DNA of 64,000 bases, from contig CAWJGS010000010.1 in assembly GCA_963842575.1 (NCBI GenBank), forward strand, positions 558,001-622,000, read 5' to 3'. Positions 1 through 9,897 of this stretch are shown here, in pieces. This DNA comes from JACDER01 sp963842575. GTDB taxonomy: Bacteria > Actinomycetota > Thermoleophilia > Gaiellales > Gaiellaceae. Every line of letters begins with the position of its first letter. Within the stretch, counting starts at the first letter, position 1. The translations under genes were made by a program, and so were the position numbers. The notes below the pieces were generated by a model. The model was not told the DNA's origin. It did not search any database and saw nothing but the letters and a program-made list of their open reading frames with translations.

Positions 1-801
1 CGACACCGCAGCGCACGGTCGCGCCGTAACTTCGTCGCCGCGGCCAGGAGCGCCTCGGTGAGCGCGTCCGGTCCACCCCGTGCGAAGGCTGTGCGCCCTG
101 CCGCTCCTCCACCGGAGGTCGAGTCCCACAGGAAGTTGAGCGCCGCTCCCGGCGGACCGGGGGCCCATGGCCGAGTAGCGAATGCCCCGCGCGCCGAGAA
201 CGCCACGCAGCGCGTCGTCGTCGACTGCCTCGCTGACGAGATCCGCGACGGACATGGGCAGGACCCGCAGCGCCTCGCGAACCTGCGGACCGCCGAGGTG
301 ACGCAGGGCGTTCAGCAGTGTGAGGCCCTTGACGCCGTCGGCGGGAGACGGAGACGCGAGGTCCGGCGGCTCGGTCGCCTGGACGCGGCGCAGGAACCCG
401 ACGAGAGCGCGGACCTTGCGGTCGAACGCGAGAAATGCCTCGGCGTCACGCGGCCGTCGAGCCCGGAGCTCGTTCGCGGTCCGAGCCGGGTCGCGCCACA
501 ACGTGAGAGGCGACCCGTCGGCGGACGGGGCGAAGGCGACCACGTCGGGCTCGACGTCTCGAAGGCCGTGCGATTCGAGCCGGAGCTCTCGCACGACGCT
601 GGCACGCAGACCTCCGACGCCGTCGGCGGCAACCGGCGCTCGCACGCCCGGAGCAACCTCCTCGGTCGCGAGTGCGCCGCCTGCACGGTCGCGGCGTTCG
701 AGAACGAGCGTGCGCAGTCCCGCCTTCGCCAGGTACCCGGCCGCCACCAGGCCGTTGTGGCCGGCACCGACGACGACTGCGTCGTATTGCTCCCGGGCCA
801 C
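1..801 (-). CDS. FAD-dependent oxidoreductase, phytoene-desaturase-like, cut by the window edge
   Basis: Flavoenzyme of the phytoene-desaturase/retinol-saturase-like branch of FAD amine oxidases; the substrate cannot be told. A GTG at 801 opens a frame whose first 30 residues hold the dinucleotide-binding loop VVVGAGHNGLVAAGYL and then LVLERRDRAGG. It begins about 8 bases after the probable end of a homologous flavoenzyme on the same strand, so the two form a tandem pair. Near 145 the frame slips by one base (PRSAGS continues as ALNFLWDS in the next frame), which I read as a sequence error since both sides stay coherent. The remainder lies beyond the left edge. The family call is firm, the function is not. 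Confidence 0.75.
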   Translation of the reverse strand, partial: MAREQYDAVVVGAGHNGLVAAGYLAKAGLRTLVLERRDRAGGALATEEVAPGVRAPVAADGVGGLRASVVRELRLESHGLRDVEPDVVAFAPSADGSPLTLWRDPARTANELRARRPRDAEAFLAFDRKVRALVGFLRRVQATEPPDLASPSPADGVKGLTLLNALRHLGGPQVREALRVLPMSVADLVSEAVDDDALRGVLGARGIRYSAMGPRSAGSGAQLPVGLDLRWRSGRAHSLRTGWTGRAHRGAPGRGDEVTARPCAAVS

Positions 802-808
802 GAGGGCC

Positions 809-2413
809 TCAGGCCGCCCTGCGCGATACGAAGCGAGCGGACGACCTGGAGGGCGGCGAGACGGCCCGACGCCCCCATGATCCCGCCTCCCGGGTGCGTG
901 GCCGATCCGCACATCCAGAGGTTTCGCAGCGGCGTTCGATACCGGGCCCATCCCGCTACGGGCCGGTTGAAGAAGAGCTGCTCGAGGGAGAGCTCGCCCT
1001 GGAAGATGTTGCCCTCCGACAGCCCGAACCGGTCCTCGATGTCCTTGGGCGTGAGGACCTGCGCGTGCAGGATCAGCTTCCGGATGTTCGGCGCTCGTTC
1101 CTCGATGGTGTCGAGGACCGTCTCGGCGAATGCCTCGCGCCGAGCGTCGTCCCATTCGTCGCCGTCGGCCAGGTGGTAGGGCGCGTACTGGACGAAGCAG
1201 CTCATGACGTGCTTGCCCGGTGGCGCCATCGACGGATCGACCAGGGTCGGGATGATCATGTCGATGTAGGGACGCCGGCTGAACCGCCCGGCCTTCGCGT
1301 CGTCGTAGGCCAGCTCCATGTAGTCGATGCTCGGACTGAAGCTGATCGCGCCGCGCAGGTGTTCGCCGTCGCCGGGCAGGCACGTGAACTCCGGAAGCCC
1401 GTCCAGGGCGAGGTTCACCTTTCCGCTGGAGCCCCGGTACCGGTAGCGCTCGACCTCCTCGAGGAAGGACCGGTCGAGGAGATCGGGCTGGACGAGACGG
1501 ACGAACGTCTGGCGCGGGTCGAGGCTCGACAGCGTCACCCGCCCGATCACTTCCTCGCCCGAGCTCGTGACGGCGCCGATGACCTCGTCGCCTCGGGTCA
1601 GGATGCGCTCGACGGGGGTCTCGGTCCGGATCTCGGCGCCGAACGACCGCGCTGCGCTCGCGATCGCCTCGCTGACGGCGCCCGTTCCTCCCCGCGGTAT
1701 CCCCCACGCCCGCAGGACGCCGTCGATCTCGCCCATGTAGTGGTGCAGGAGGACGTAGGCGGTCCCCGGAGAGCGGATCCCCTGGAACGTGCCGATGATC
1801 CCCGAGGCGCTCGATCGTCGCCTTGAGCGGATCGGTCTCGAACCACTGGTCGAGGAAGTCGGCGGCGCTCATCGTCATGAGCTGGACGAAGACGGCCCGC
1901 TGCTCCGCGGAAAGGTCGTTGAAGGCGCGAGCGAGACGCGCGACCGGAAGCCATTCGCGGGGACGGAGTCGGCCGGGATCCGGCGGTGCCATGGACAGGA
2001 TCGGCTTGATGAATCTGCGCCATCTCGACCATCAGGCGGCTGTACTCGTCGTACGCCTCCGCGTCGCTCGGCGACCAACGCCGAAGCTCGCGCACGGTGC
2101 GACCGTGATCGTTCACCCGCCACAGGTAGTCGCCGTCGAGCGGCGTGAACGTCCCGTCGAGCGGCAGGATCTCGAGGCCGTGCTTCGGCAGCTCGAGCTC
2201 TCGGACGATCTCGGGCCGGAGCAGCGAGACGACGTACGACGCCACGCTGAACCGAAAGCCGGGGAAGACCTCTTCGGTCACCGCGGCCCCGCCGAGGACA
2301 TGGCGCCGTTCGAGCACGACGACCTTCAGGCCGGCCCGCGCGAGGTAGGCGGCGGCGACCAGCCCGTTGTGCCCGCCGCCGATGACCACGGCGTCGTACA
2401 TCAGCGGCGACAC
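809..2413 (-). CDS. NAD(P)/FAD-dependent oxidoreductase, phytoene-desaturase-like, frameshifted
   Basis: Second member of the tandem flavoenzyme pair. Residues 7-30 carry YDAVVIGGGHNGLVAAAYL and then LERRHVLGGAAVTEE, the FAD-binding start of carotenoid-desaturase-like oxidoreductases; the C terminus has NLWMCGSATHPGGGIMGASG, the conserved flavin-binding end of the same family. Length after repair is about 530 residues, normal for the family. Frame slips are visible near 2017 (EMA continues as RFIKPILSMAPP), near 1800 (ERLG continues as IIGTFQGIRSPG) and near the C terminus, where a stop at 809-811 is reached only after another slip. Start is GTG 2413 or ATG 2401. Divergent from the GcvT-like pair, with only about 40 bases between. 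It could act in redox chemistry on a hydrophobic substrate; carotenoid desaturation itself is not shown. Confidence 0.75.
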
Positions 2414-2456
2414 TACGGCGACCTAAAGTGCCGCGCAGATTGAGTCTCGCCCGACC

Positions 2457-3605
2457 ATGACCAAGCCGTTCGACATGTCACTGGTGCAGCGAGGAGCGCG
2501 GTTGCGGCGCAGCTCCGTTCTTCGAGGCGACGCAGCGCTACGGCCCGAAGGGCTTCACCGTCTACAACCACACGCTGTTCCCGATCAACTTCGACGACTT
2601 CGAGGCCGAGTACTGGCACCTGCTGCACCACGTGACCGTCTGGGACGTCGCCGTCGAGCGCAACGTGGAGGTGACCGGGCCTGACGGGTTCCGCTTCGCG
2701 CAGCTCCTCACCTGCCGCGATCTGAGCACGTGCGCGGTCGGCCAGGCGAAGTACGTGCTGATCACGGCGCCGGACGGCGGCATCCTCAACGACCCGGTGA
2801 TGCTCCGTCTCGACGAGAACACGTTCTGGTTCGCGCTCGCCGACAGCGACGTGCTGCCAGTACGCAAAGGGGCTGGCCGCGTACGCCGGGATGGACGTCC
2901 AGCTCTCGGAGGCCGAGGCGTACCCGCTCCAGATCCAGGGGCCGAAGTCGAAGGACGTCGTGCGCGACCTGTTCGGCGACGATGTCCTCGACCTCCGCTA
3001 CTACCACTTCCGCCGTCTCGAGCTGGACGGCATCCCGCTCATCCTCACCCGCACGGGCTGGACCTCGGAGGTCGGATACGAGATCTATCTCCTCGACACC
3101 TCGCGCGGAACGGATCTTTGGGAACGGATCATGGAGGCGGGGGCCCCGTACGAGATGCGCCCGACCGGGCCGGTCGACATCCGGCGGATCGAGGGAGGCA
3201 TCTTCAACTGGGGCGCCGACATGACCTACGAGAACAACCCGTTCGAGCTGGGCCTGGACCGGCTCGTCGATCTGGACAGCGACGCCGAATTCGTCGCCCG
3301 GGAGGCGCTCGCGAGGATCCGCGACGAAGGGGTGAAGCAGAAGATCGTCGGGATCGAGATCGAGGGCGACCGGCTGGAGATGAACGCGACGACGTGGCCG
3401 GTCTCGACAAACGGTGCGAGCTGGAAGGGTGACCTCCGCCGTGTACTCGCCTCGACTGGAGAAGAACATCGGCTACGCGTGGCTGCCGATCGAGCACACC
3501 GAGCTCGGGACACGGCTCACGGTCGAGACGCCCGACGGCGACAGGGAAGCGACGATCGTGCCGCTCCCGTTCGTCGACCCCGAGAAGCAGATCCCGAAGT
3601 CCTAG
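2457..3605 (+). CDS. GcvT-family tetrahydrofolate-dependent methyl transferase, DmdA-like, frameshifted
   Basis: Member of the glycine-cleavage T-protein fold, which moves one-carbon groups from a substrate to tetrahydrofolate. The N-terminal motif GFTVYNHTLFPINFDD and the later segments LLTCRDLSTCAVGQ, RTGWTSEVGYEIYLLD and RRIEGGIFNWGADM place it near dimethylsulfoniopropionate demethylase (DmdA) rather than near canonical GcvT. Length after repair is about 380 residues. Frame slips lie near 2515, 2865 and 3415. The stop at 3603-3605 is 2 bases before the start of a second GcvT-family gene, so the two are co-transcribed. No gcvH or gcvP is near, which argues against a glycine-cleavage role. 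Substrate assignment is inference; a related N-methyl or S-methyl compound is equally possible. Confidence 0.7.
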
Positions 3606-3607
3606 CG

Positions 3608-4830
3608 TTGTCCGTCGGAACCGCGTTCCATCCCCGCACCGCGCCGCTCAACCGCAAGCTGCAGTGGCGGGAATGGTCGGGCTATCTCGCCGCCAGCGCC
3701 TACCACGACTCGCACGAGATCGAGTACAACGCTATCCGCGAGGCGGCCGCGCTGATCGACGTCTCTCCTCTCTACAAGTATCTCGTCTCCGGCCCGGACT
3801 CGACGAGGCTCGTCGACCGCGTGATCACGCGCGACGCGAGCAAGCTCGCGGTCGGCCGCGTCTACTACACGTCCTGGTGCAACGAGGACGGCCGCGTCGT
3901 CGACGACGGCACGGTCGCCCGCCTGGACGAGCAGAGCGTACCGCTGGACGGCGGCCGATCCGTCGCTGCGCTGGCTCCGGATGAACGCCGCCGGCCTGGA
4001 CGTCGAGATCGAGGACGTGAGCGAACGGGTATCTCGGCCGCTGGCGGTCCAGGGGCCGCTGAGCCGCGACGTGCTCGAAGCGGCCACCGAGACGTCGTGG
4101 GGCGACCTCGCGTACTTCGGCCGGCGTGCCTCACGCGTCGGGCGCATCACCGTCGACGTCTCCCGGACGGGCTACACCGGCGACCTCGGGTACGAGGTCT
4201 GGGTGGAGAGCGCAGCACGCGGTCGAGCTTTGGGACGCCCTCGTACGAGCGCGGGAAGCGCCTACGGGATAAGGCCCGCCGGGATGCTCGCCCTCGACAT
4301 CACGCGGATCGAGGCGGGACTGATCCTCGTCGAGGTCGACTTCGATTCCGTCCGGCGAGCGCTGATTCCCGAGCAGTCGTTCTCGCCGTTCGAGCTGGGC
4401 ATCCTCGGCCGCTTCGTCGACTTCGAGAAGCAGGCACGAATTCGTCGGCCGTCGTGCGCTCGAACGAGAACAGGAGCGAGGCGGACCTCCGCGGCGGCTC
4501 GTCGGCCTGGAGCTCGACTGGGAGCCGCTCGAGGAGCTCTACCGGGCGAAAGGGCTGATGCCGACGATGGACACCGGCGGCGTCGCGCGATCCTCTCCCG
4601 CTGTATGCGCGGGGTCGTCAGGTCGGCAAGGCCACCAGCACGACGTGGAGCCCGATCCTGAAGAAGGTGGTGGCGCTCGCTTCTGTCCACGCGGACCACA
4701 GTCGCGTTCGGCACGACGATCGAGTTCGAGTGGACGGTCGAGGCGCGCCGCGCACCGGACGCCCGCGACGGTGGTCGAGCTGCCGTTCTTCAACCCGATC
4801 CGCAAGACGGCGGCAGTCGCAAGCTCATAA
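3608..4830 (+). CDS. GcvT-family aminomethyltransferase-like protein, second of a tandem pair, frameshifted
   Basis: A TTG at 3608 opens a second T-protein-fold protein, paralogous to the gene just upstream. Recognisable blocks are YNAIREAAALIDVSPLYKY and LVDRVITRDASKLAVGRVYY in the N-terminal folate domain, SRTGYTGDLGYEVWVES in the middle, and GIRPAGMLALDITRIEAGL ahead of the C-terminal barrel, where canonical T-proteins carry the same pattern. The end is VVELPFFNPIRKTA then TAA at 4828-4830. Frame slips are seen near 3935, 4215, 4437 and 4600, so the translated protein must be pieced together (about 400 residues). Likely one operon with the DmdA-like gene; whether they act as a pair on the same methylated substrate is inference. 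Confidence 0.65.
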
Positions 4831-4872
4831 GCGGAAGCAAACGGCAATGAGCTGTCGCGGCGCCGACCGGAG

Positions 4873-6370
4873 AATCACCCGATGAAGAAGCTAAGCCGGG
4901 CCCTGGAATTTCCCAGGACCCGTCTCGATCCCGATACCCGCAACACCACGGTAGGCGGTTTCACGATCCTTACGCCTGGCTGAGCGGCTCGACGATCCGG
5001 AGACGCACGCGTACTGCGGCGCAGGAGACAGTCACGCAGTCAGTTCTGAGCGAGGGGGCGCGACTGATGCGGGCGGCGGTCGCTCGTTCATCGCGTTATG
5101 CGCGGCGGTCGGCGCCGATTCCCACCGGACCGAACGAACGGAAGTTCCTCTGGCAGGCGGACGCTAGCGACGAGAAGCTCAAGTTCATGCTGCGGCGCGG
5201 CAAAGACGCGCCGCTCGAGACGGTGCTCGACCCCAACACGTGGGCGAGCGACGAGGGTTGGTGTTCGCCGGCCGTCGCCCGACGGCATGCTCGTCGCGTT
5301 CGGCAAGTCTGTTGGCAACGCGCATGACGCCGTGTCCACGTGCTCGACGTCAGACGGGACGCCTGCTTCCCGACCGGCCCGGCGGCACGGCGGAGTCGCT
5401 GGCTTGGCGACCGGACGGTTCAGGGTTTCTTTATGCCGCGTATCACGAGGTGCCCGCTGGCGACGAGTTGCAATGGCACGTCTACGACCACCGGCTCGGG
5501 TCGGGCGCGCCGGCGCGGAGGATCTTTGGCGACCATGTGAAGCGTTACTGGTACGCGGTCGAGCTGAGCGAGTGCCGCCGCTTCGGCGTCCTCTACGAGT
5601 GGGACTTCGTGCACGCCAACGCCGTCTACCTGCTGCGGCTCGCCGACGACACGTTGGTGCCGGTCGCTCCCACCATGCAATCCGTCAACCGGGTGCAGGT
5701 TGTCGGGCACAAGCTCCTCGTCCACACCGACCTCGACGCCCCGCGCGGCCGCCTCTTCGTCGCCCGGTGACGGCCCGACCAGGCGACGCTGATCCCCGAA
5801 GGCTCGGACACGCTGCTGACGGTCAGGGGCGTCGGCGGCCGGCTCTACGCCGTGTACTCGCAGGCGGCGTCGCATCGCGTACGCGTCCATGCCGAAGACG
5901 GCACCTACCTACGCGAGTTGACGCTGCCCGCACTCGGCTCGGTCAATCACACCTGGGGCGTCAGCGGCGTCAGCGGCGCGTGGGGCGAAGACGACGTGTG
6001 GGTCGATTTCACGTCGTACGTGCAGCCGCAGTCGGTGTATCGATACGTCTACGACGCGGACCGCCTGACGCCGTACCACGTACCCGACGTGGGGCTCGAC
6101 GCCTCGTCGTATGTCACGGATCAGGTCTGGTACGAGTCGCGCGACAGCACGCAGGTGTCGATGTTCGTCATCCGCCGCAAAGACGTGCCTCGCGACGGTC
6201 GCGGGCCCGTCCGGCTGAGAGGCTACGGCGGCTTCAACCTCTCGATGCAGCCGACGTTTAGGGCGCTCGACGCGGCTTGATTGCAGCTGGGCGGCGTACT
6301 CGCATACCCCAACATCCGAGGTGGTGGCGAATACGGTCGCGGCTGGCACGAGCAGCAGAAGACGGGCGGC
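4873..6370 (+). pseudogene. Decayed prolyl oligopeptidase (S9A family), catalytic domain missing
   Basis: Remnant of a prolyl oligopeptidase. The N-terminal part reads HDPYAWL then RLDDPETHAY, followed by the seven-bladed propeller (NERKFLWQADASDEKLKF, SDEGLVFAGPSPDGMLVAFG, WRPDGSGFLYAAYHEVP). The start of the alpha/beta-hydrolase part is also present, ending in GGVLAYPNIRGGGEYGRGWH. Beyond about 6370 the similarity stops before the catalytic serine motif, and a different propeller protein begins. In-frame stops (near 5768 and 6278) and several frame slips break it. Complete S9A enzymes are about 680-720 residues; here fewer than 500 are represented and the Ser-Asp-His triad is absent, so it cannot be an active peptidase as written. 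Confidence 0.7.
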
Positions 6371-6375
6371 GAACA

Positions 6376-7037
6376 TCGCCGACTACAACTTCACCGACGA
6401 CGCGACCTTCGTGAACGACGTCGTCGTCACGCGAACGGCCGTCTGGTTCACCGACTCGGTCAACCCGGTCCTCGTACAAGGTCCCGATCGCACCCGACGG
6501 AACACTCGGGAGCGCGATCATCGTTCCGTACGACGGCGACATCGACTATCAGCCCGGCTTCAACGTGAACGGGATCGACGCGACGCCGAACGGCAAGACG
6601 CTGATCATCGTCCAGTCGAACACCGGGAAGCTCTTCACGGTCGATCAGGACGGCGTAACGAACGAGATCGAGGCGCGACCGTCGTCCTGCTCGATCAGCG
6701 GGAAGCTTCGTCACGCGCAGCGCAGCGACGCAGATCGTCGTGATCGACGGGCGCGGACCGTCGGCGGGGACGATCGTGGGCTCTGCTCGACCGGCAAGAC
6801 GCTGTACGGCCGTCACGCGACGAGCACGCCAGCGACCAGATCGTCGTGATCAAGCTGGCCCCGGACCTTTCGTCGGGGACGATCGTGGGCTCGAGGTCAC
6901 CAGCCCGGACTTCTCCGGGCCGACGACGATCGACGAGTCACGGCCACCGCCTGTATGCCGTCGACGCTCGCTTCAGCGTGCGTCGCTCGACCGGGGCGGA
7001 GTGGAGCGCTCGACGACGGAAGCCTCACACTGGCTGA
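6376..7037 (+). pseudogene. Fragment of an SMP-30/NHL-type beta-propeller protein, frameshifted
   Basis: Immediately after the peptidase remnant a new coding pattern starts: NIADYNFTDDATFVNDVVVT, VWFTDSVNPVLYKV, VNGIDATPNGKTLIIVQSNTGKLF. This is the repeat style of SMP-30/gluconolactonase and NHL propellers. Later copies of the segment QIVV-I-...-SGTIVG occur at about 6733-6785 and 6837-6893 with about 105 bases between them, consistent with consecutive blades. There is no start codon of its own joined to the first segment, and at least four frame slips occur. It may be the C-terminal half of a secreted sugar-lactone or esterase-like protein. Whether the joint at about 6370 is biological or an assembly artefact cannot be decided from the sequence. 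Confidence 0.5.
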
Positions 7038-7206
7038 CGCCGGTGCATCACGTCGGCTAGACCCTCTTGTGGGGAGCGGCCCAAGGTCGCCTCCCCACAC
7101 GAATCCTGTCCAGGTTTGGCGCACGTTCGGCGCGTACCTCGCCCAGCGCCCGGACTGCCAGCCAGAGTCCTCTTGGAAAAAAGCTCTTTGCACGAACTTC
7201 GGTGAG

Positions 7207-7280
7207 TAGCGGGGGCAGGATTTGAACCTGCGACCTCCGGGTTATGAGCCCGGCGAGCTACCTGACTGCTCCACCCCGCG
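7207..7280 (-). tRNA. tRNA-Met (CAT), initiator type
   Basis: The reverse complement folds as a 74-base cloverleaf with anticodon CAT. The anticodon stem carries three consecutive G:C pairs (CCGGG / CCCGG), the hallmark of initiator tRNA. The T arm is GCAGG-TTCAAAT-CCTGC. The acceptor is CGCGGGG against CCCCGCT, leaving position 1 unpaired with 72 (C1 with T72), which fits an initiator (no Watson-Crick pair at 1-72), although A72 is the usual base. No CCA is encoded. It lies between the decayed propeller gene and the Ppx/GppA gene, facing away from the latter. Confidence 0.93.
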
Positions 7281-7302
7281 TCGCAGCGGCAATTATAGCT
7301 CC

Positions 7303-8208
7303 ATGCGTGTTGCAGCCGTGGATCTCGGCACGAACACCACGCGGCTGCTCGTCGCCGACGTGAGCGACGGGACGGTCGACGCGCTCGAGCGGCGCGAGGA
7401 GATCACTTCGCTCGGCGAGGGCGTGGACGCACGCCGGCGGCTCCTCCCCCTCCCCATCGCGCGGGTGCGGAACGTCCTCTCCGAGTACCGCCGGCGGATC
7501 GAGGAGCTCGGCGCCGAGCGCGTCCTCTGCGTCGCGACGAGCGCCGTCCGCGACGCGGAGAACGGCGAGGCATTCCTCGGCGAGATCGAATGGAGCTACG
7601 GCTTCGCGACGCGGCTGCTCACGGGCCAGGAGGAAGCGCGGCTCACGTTCGCCGGAGCGACTCTCGGCCGCGACGACCTCGACGGAGTGATGGTCGTGGA
7701 CATCGGCGGCGGCTCGACCGAGCTCGTCCTCCAGGACCGCGGCGTGAGCGTGGACGTCGGCTCCGTCCGGCTGACCGAGCAGTTCGGCGAGGACCGCGGA
7801 GGAATGGCCGAGGCGGTCCGCGCCGCGCTTCCGGACCTCCACCCCACGCGGTCGATCGGCGTCGCCGGGACGATCATGTCGCTGGCCGCGCTCGACCTCG
7901 ACCTCGCGCGGTACCACGAGAGCGAGGCGGACGGCCACTCACTGAGCGCCGCCACGGTCGCGAGCCAGGTAGACGAGCTCTCGGCTCTCTCGCCCCAGGA
8001 ACGCGCCGAGCTCGAGCCGCTCAACCCCAAGCGCGCGCCGTTCATCCTCGCGGGCGCGGTCATCCTCGACGAGGTCCTGCGCCGTTACGCGTTGGACGAG
8101 ATCGAGGCGAGCGAGCGCGACCTGTTGGACGGAGCAGCCCTCGAGGCGGCGAAGCTGCCCGAACCGTCGGAAGGCGAGGCGCCGCCCGGCGCCTACGTCT
8201 GCTGCTGA
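7303..8208 (+). CDS. Ppx/GppA-family phosphatase (exopolyphosphatase-like)
   Basis: ASKHA-fold phosphohydrolase of the Ppx/GppA family, acting on polyphosphate or pppGpp. Residues 6-16 (VDLGTNTTRLL) are phosphate-binding loop 1, about 108-115 (TGQEEARL) is the family block, and 132-141 (VDIGGGSTEL) is phosphate-binding loop 2. At 301 residues it is the short, single-module form known from actinobacteria, lacking the C-terminal HD-like domain of E. coli Ppx. The ATG at 7303 was chosen because it opens directly on the first phosphate loop. It overlaps the convergent CBS gene by 16 bases. Polyphosphate versus guanosine-pentaphosphate specificity cannot be told. Confidence 0.9.
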   Translation: MRVAAVDLGTNTTRLLVADVSDGTVDALERREEITSLGEGVDARRRLLPLPIARVRNVLSEYRRRIEELGAERVLCVATSAVRDAENGEAFLGEIEWSYGFATRLLTGQEEARLTFAGATLGRDDLDGVMVVDIGGGSTELVLQDRGVSVDVGSVRLTEQFGEDRGGMAEAVRAALPDLHPTRSIGVAGTIMSLAALDLDLARYHESEADGHSLSAATVASQVDELSALSPQERAELEPLNPKRAPFILAGAVILDEVLRRYALDEIEASERDLLDGAALEAAKLPEPSEGEAPPGAYVCC

Positions 8209-8603
8209 ACGTCGACCGGCCCCTCGTCCTCGGCCAGCCGGCGCTGCAAGACGGTGCGGCTCAACACGCCTACGAGGCGCCCTCCGTCGACCACCGGGAC
8301 GCGCTCGGCGTCCTGCTCTTCGAGGAAGCGGAACGCCGCCTCGAGGTCCTGGGACGAGTCGATCGTGTAGTGCGGCTCCTCCGCGATCTCGCCCAGCGGC
8401 GTCTCGCGCGGATGCCGGCCCGCCGCGACGACCTCGCGCACGAGCGTCTTGCGCGTGATCACCCCGGACAGCCTCTCGTCGTCGTCGCAGACGAAGACCG
8501 CACGCACCTCCGGGCGCGCCAGCAAGGCACCCGCCTCCTGCGCCGTCGCGTCGGCCGCCAGCCAGGGCGGCTCGGGAACCATCGCGTCGCGGACCTGGCT
8601 CAT
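8193..8603 (-). CDS. Two-CBS-domain protein
   Basis: A 136-residue protein made of two CBS repeats and nothing else. The first half has VRDAMVPEPPWLAADATAQE and AVFVCDDDERLSGVITRKTL; the second has HYTIDSSQDLEAAFRFLEE and RVPVVDGGRLVGVLSRTVL. Such pairs bind adenine nucleotides and report energy state. Its ATG overlaps the stop of the upstream glutamate dehydrogenase gene in an ATGA junction, so the two are translationally coupled. A regulatory link to nitrogen or energy metabolism is inference from that coupling. Confidence 0.9.
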   Translation of the reverse strand: MSQVRDAMVPEPPWLAADATAQEAGALLARPEVRAVFVCDDDERLSGVITRKTLVREVVAAGRHPRETPLGEIAEEPHYTIDSSQDLEAAFRFLEEQDAERVPVVDGGRLVGVLSRTVLQRRLAEDEGPVDVQQQT

Positions 8604-9880
8604 GGATAGATGCCGCGCGCGGTCAGCGCGCCGGCGACCTCGCGGATCCCGGCGACCAGCGCCGCGTTGCGCGGCGTCAACCGCTGCTCGTCGGCGAGGT
8701 GCCAGACGCGGTCGAAGGCGTCGGTCATCATCTCGCGCAGTTTGAACCGTGTCTCGTCGCGACCCCAGAACAACCGTCCCAGGTCTTGCACCCATTCGAA
8801 GTACGAGACGGTCACGCCGCCGGCGTTCGTGAGGATGTCGGGGAGGACGAGGATGCCGCGGTCGGCCAGGATTTCGTCCGCCTCCAGCGTCGTCGGCCCG
8901 TTCGCGCCCTCGGCGATCAGCGACGCCTGCACGTCGTCGGCGTTCTCGGCCGTCAGCTGCTCCTCGAGCGCTGCCAGGACGAGGACGTCGCAAGGCAGCT
9001 CGAGCAGCTCATCGTTCGTGACAGCCTCGCCGTCCGGATATTCGATCAGGTCGTGGCGATGCAAATGCACCCACTCGGTCACCGCGTCGAGGTCGAGCCC
9101 GGCGGGGTTGTACGTCCCGCCGGACACGTCCGAGACGGCGACGACCTTTGCCCCCACCGCGACCAGTTCCGTCGCAGCCACCCCGCCCACCTTCCCGAAC
9201 CCCTGGACGACGCAACTCTGCCCCGCCAGCGGCCGGCCGAGCCGCTGGCACGCGCGCTCCGTGCACATGACGACGCCGGCGCCGGTCGCCTCCGCCCTGA
9301 ACACGGAGCCGCCGATCGAGATCGGCTTCCCCGTCACGACCTCGGGGACGGCATACCCCTTCTGCATCGAGTACGTGTCCATCATCCAGGCCATCGTCTG
9401 CTCGTCGGTGGCCATGTCCGGCGCGGGAATGTCCTCCTGCGGGCCGATCACGGACATCATCTCGGCGGTGAAGCGGCGTGTCAGCCGCTGGAGCTCGGCG
9501 GCCGACAGCTCGCGCGGGTTGCAGCGGACGCCGCCCTTGGCCCCGCCGTACGGGAGCCGCAGCAGCGCGCACTTCCAGGTCATCCACATCGCCAGCGCCG
9601 CGCACTCGCCGAGCGTCACGTGCGGGTCGTAGCGGATCCCGCCCTTGGTCGGCCCGAGCACGCTCGAGTGCTGCACCCGGTAGCCGGGCAGGACGACCCA
9701 GGTGTCGTCGTCCATCTGCACCGGCATCGACACCATCGTCGCGCGCTCCGGGAAGCGGAGCCGCTCGGCCACCACATCGGGGACGTTCGCGTACGGCAGC
9801 GCCTGTTCGAACTGGGTGCGCGCCGTCAGGAACAGCGGCGTGTCCCATTCGAGCCCGACGTGCTCGACCGTCTCGGCCAC
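8600..9880 (-). CDS. Glu/Leu/Phe/Val dehydrogenase, probably NAD-type glutamate dehydrogenase
   Basis: Oxidative deamination of glutamate to 2-oxoglutarate, or the reverse. The 426-residue length is that of the bacterial hexameric class. Visible are SSVLGPTKGGIRYDP (substrate entry), LRLPYGGAKGGV with the catalytic lysine near residue 115, IPAPDMATDEQTMAWMMD, and the Rossmann motif VVQGFGKVGGVAA near 230. The end is NAALVAGIREVAGALTARG. GTG 9880 is chosen because the protein then begins in the normal place; the frame stays open upstream only as the antisense of other genes. Coupled to the downstream CBS gene. Cofactor preference and leucine-versus-glutamate specificity cannot be fixed by eye. 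Confidence 0.92.
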   Translation of the reverse strand: MAETVEHVGLEWDTPLFLTARTQFEQALPYANVPDVVAERLRFPERATMVSMPVQMDDDTWVVLPGYRVQHSSVLGPTKGGIRYDPHVTLGECAALAMWMTWKCALLRLPYGGAKGGVRCNPRELSAAELQRLTRRFTAEMMSVIGPQEDIPAPDMATDEQTMAWMMDTYSMQKGYAVPEVVTGKPISIGGSVFRAEATGAGVVMCTERACQRLGRPLAGQSCVVQGFGKVGGVAATELVAVGAKVVAVSDVSGGTYNPAGLDLDAVTEWVHLHRHDLIEYPDGEAVTNDELLELPCDVLVLAALEEQLTAENADDVQASLIAEGANGPTTLEADEILADRGILVLPDILTNAGGVTVSYFEWVQDLGRLFWGRDETRFKLREMMTDAFDRVWHLADEQRLTPRNAALVAGIREVAGALTARGIYP

Positions 9881-9897
9881 GCCCGGGAGTGTAGGTA

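Noticed and set aside
2414..2456. Glycine riboswitch ahead of the GcvT-like genes
   Set aside because: Only about 43 bases lie between the divergent genes, too short, and no tandem aptamer pattern is seen.
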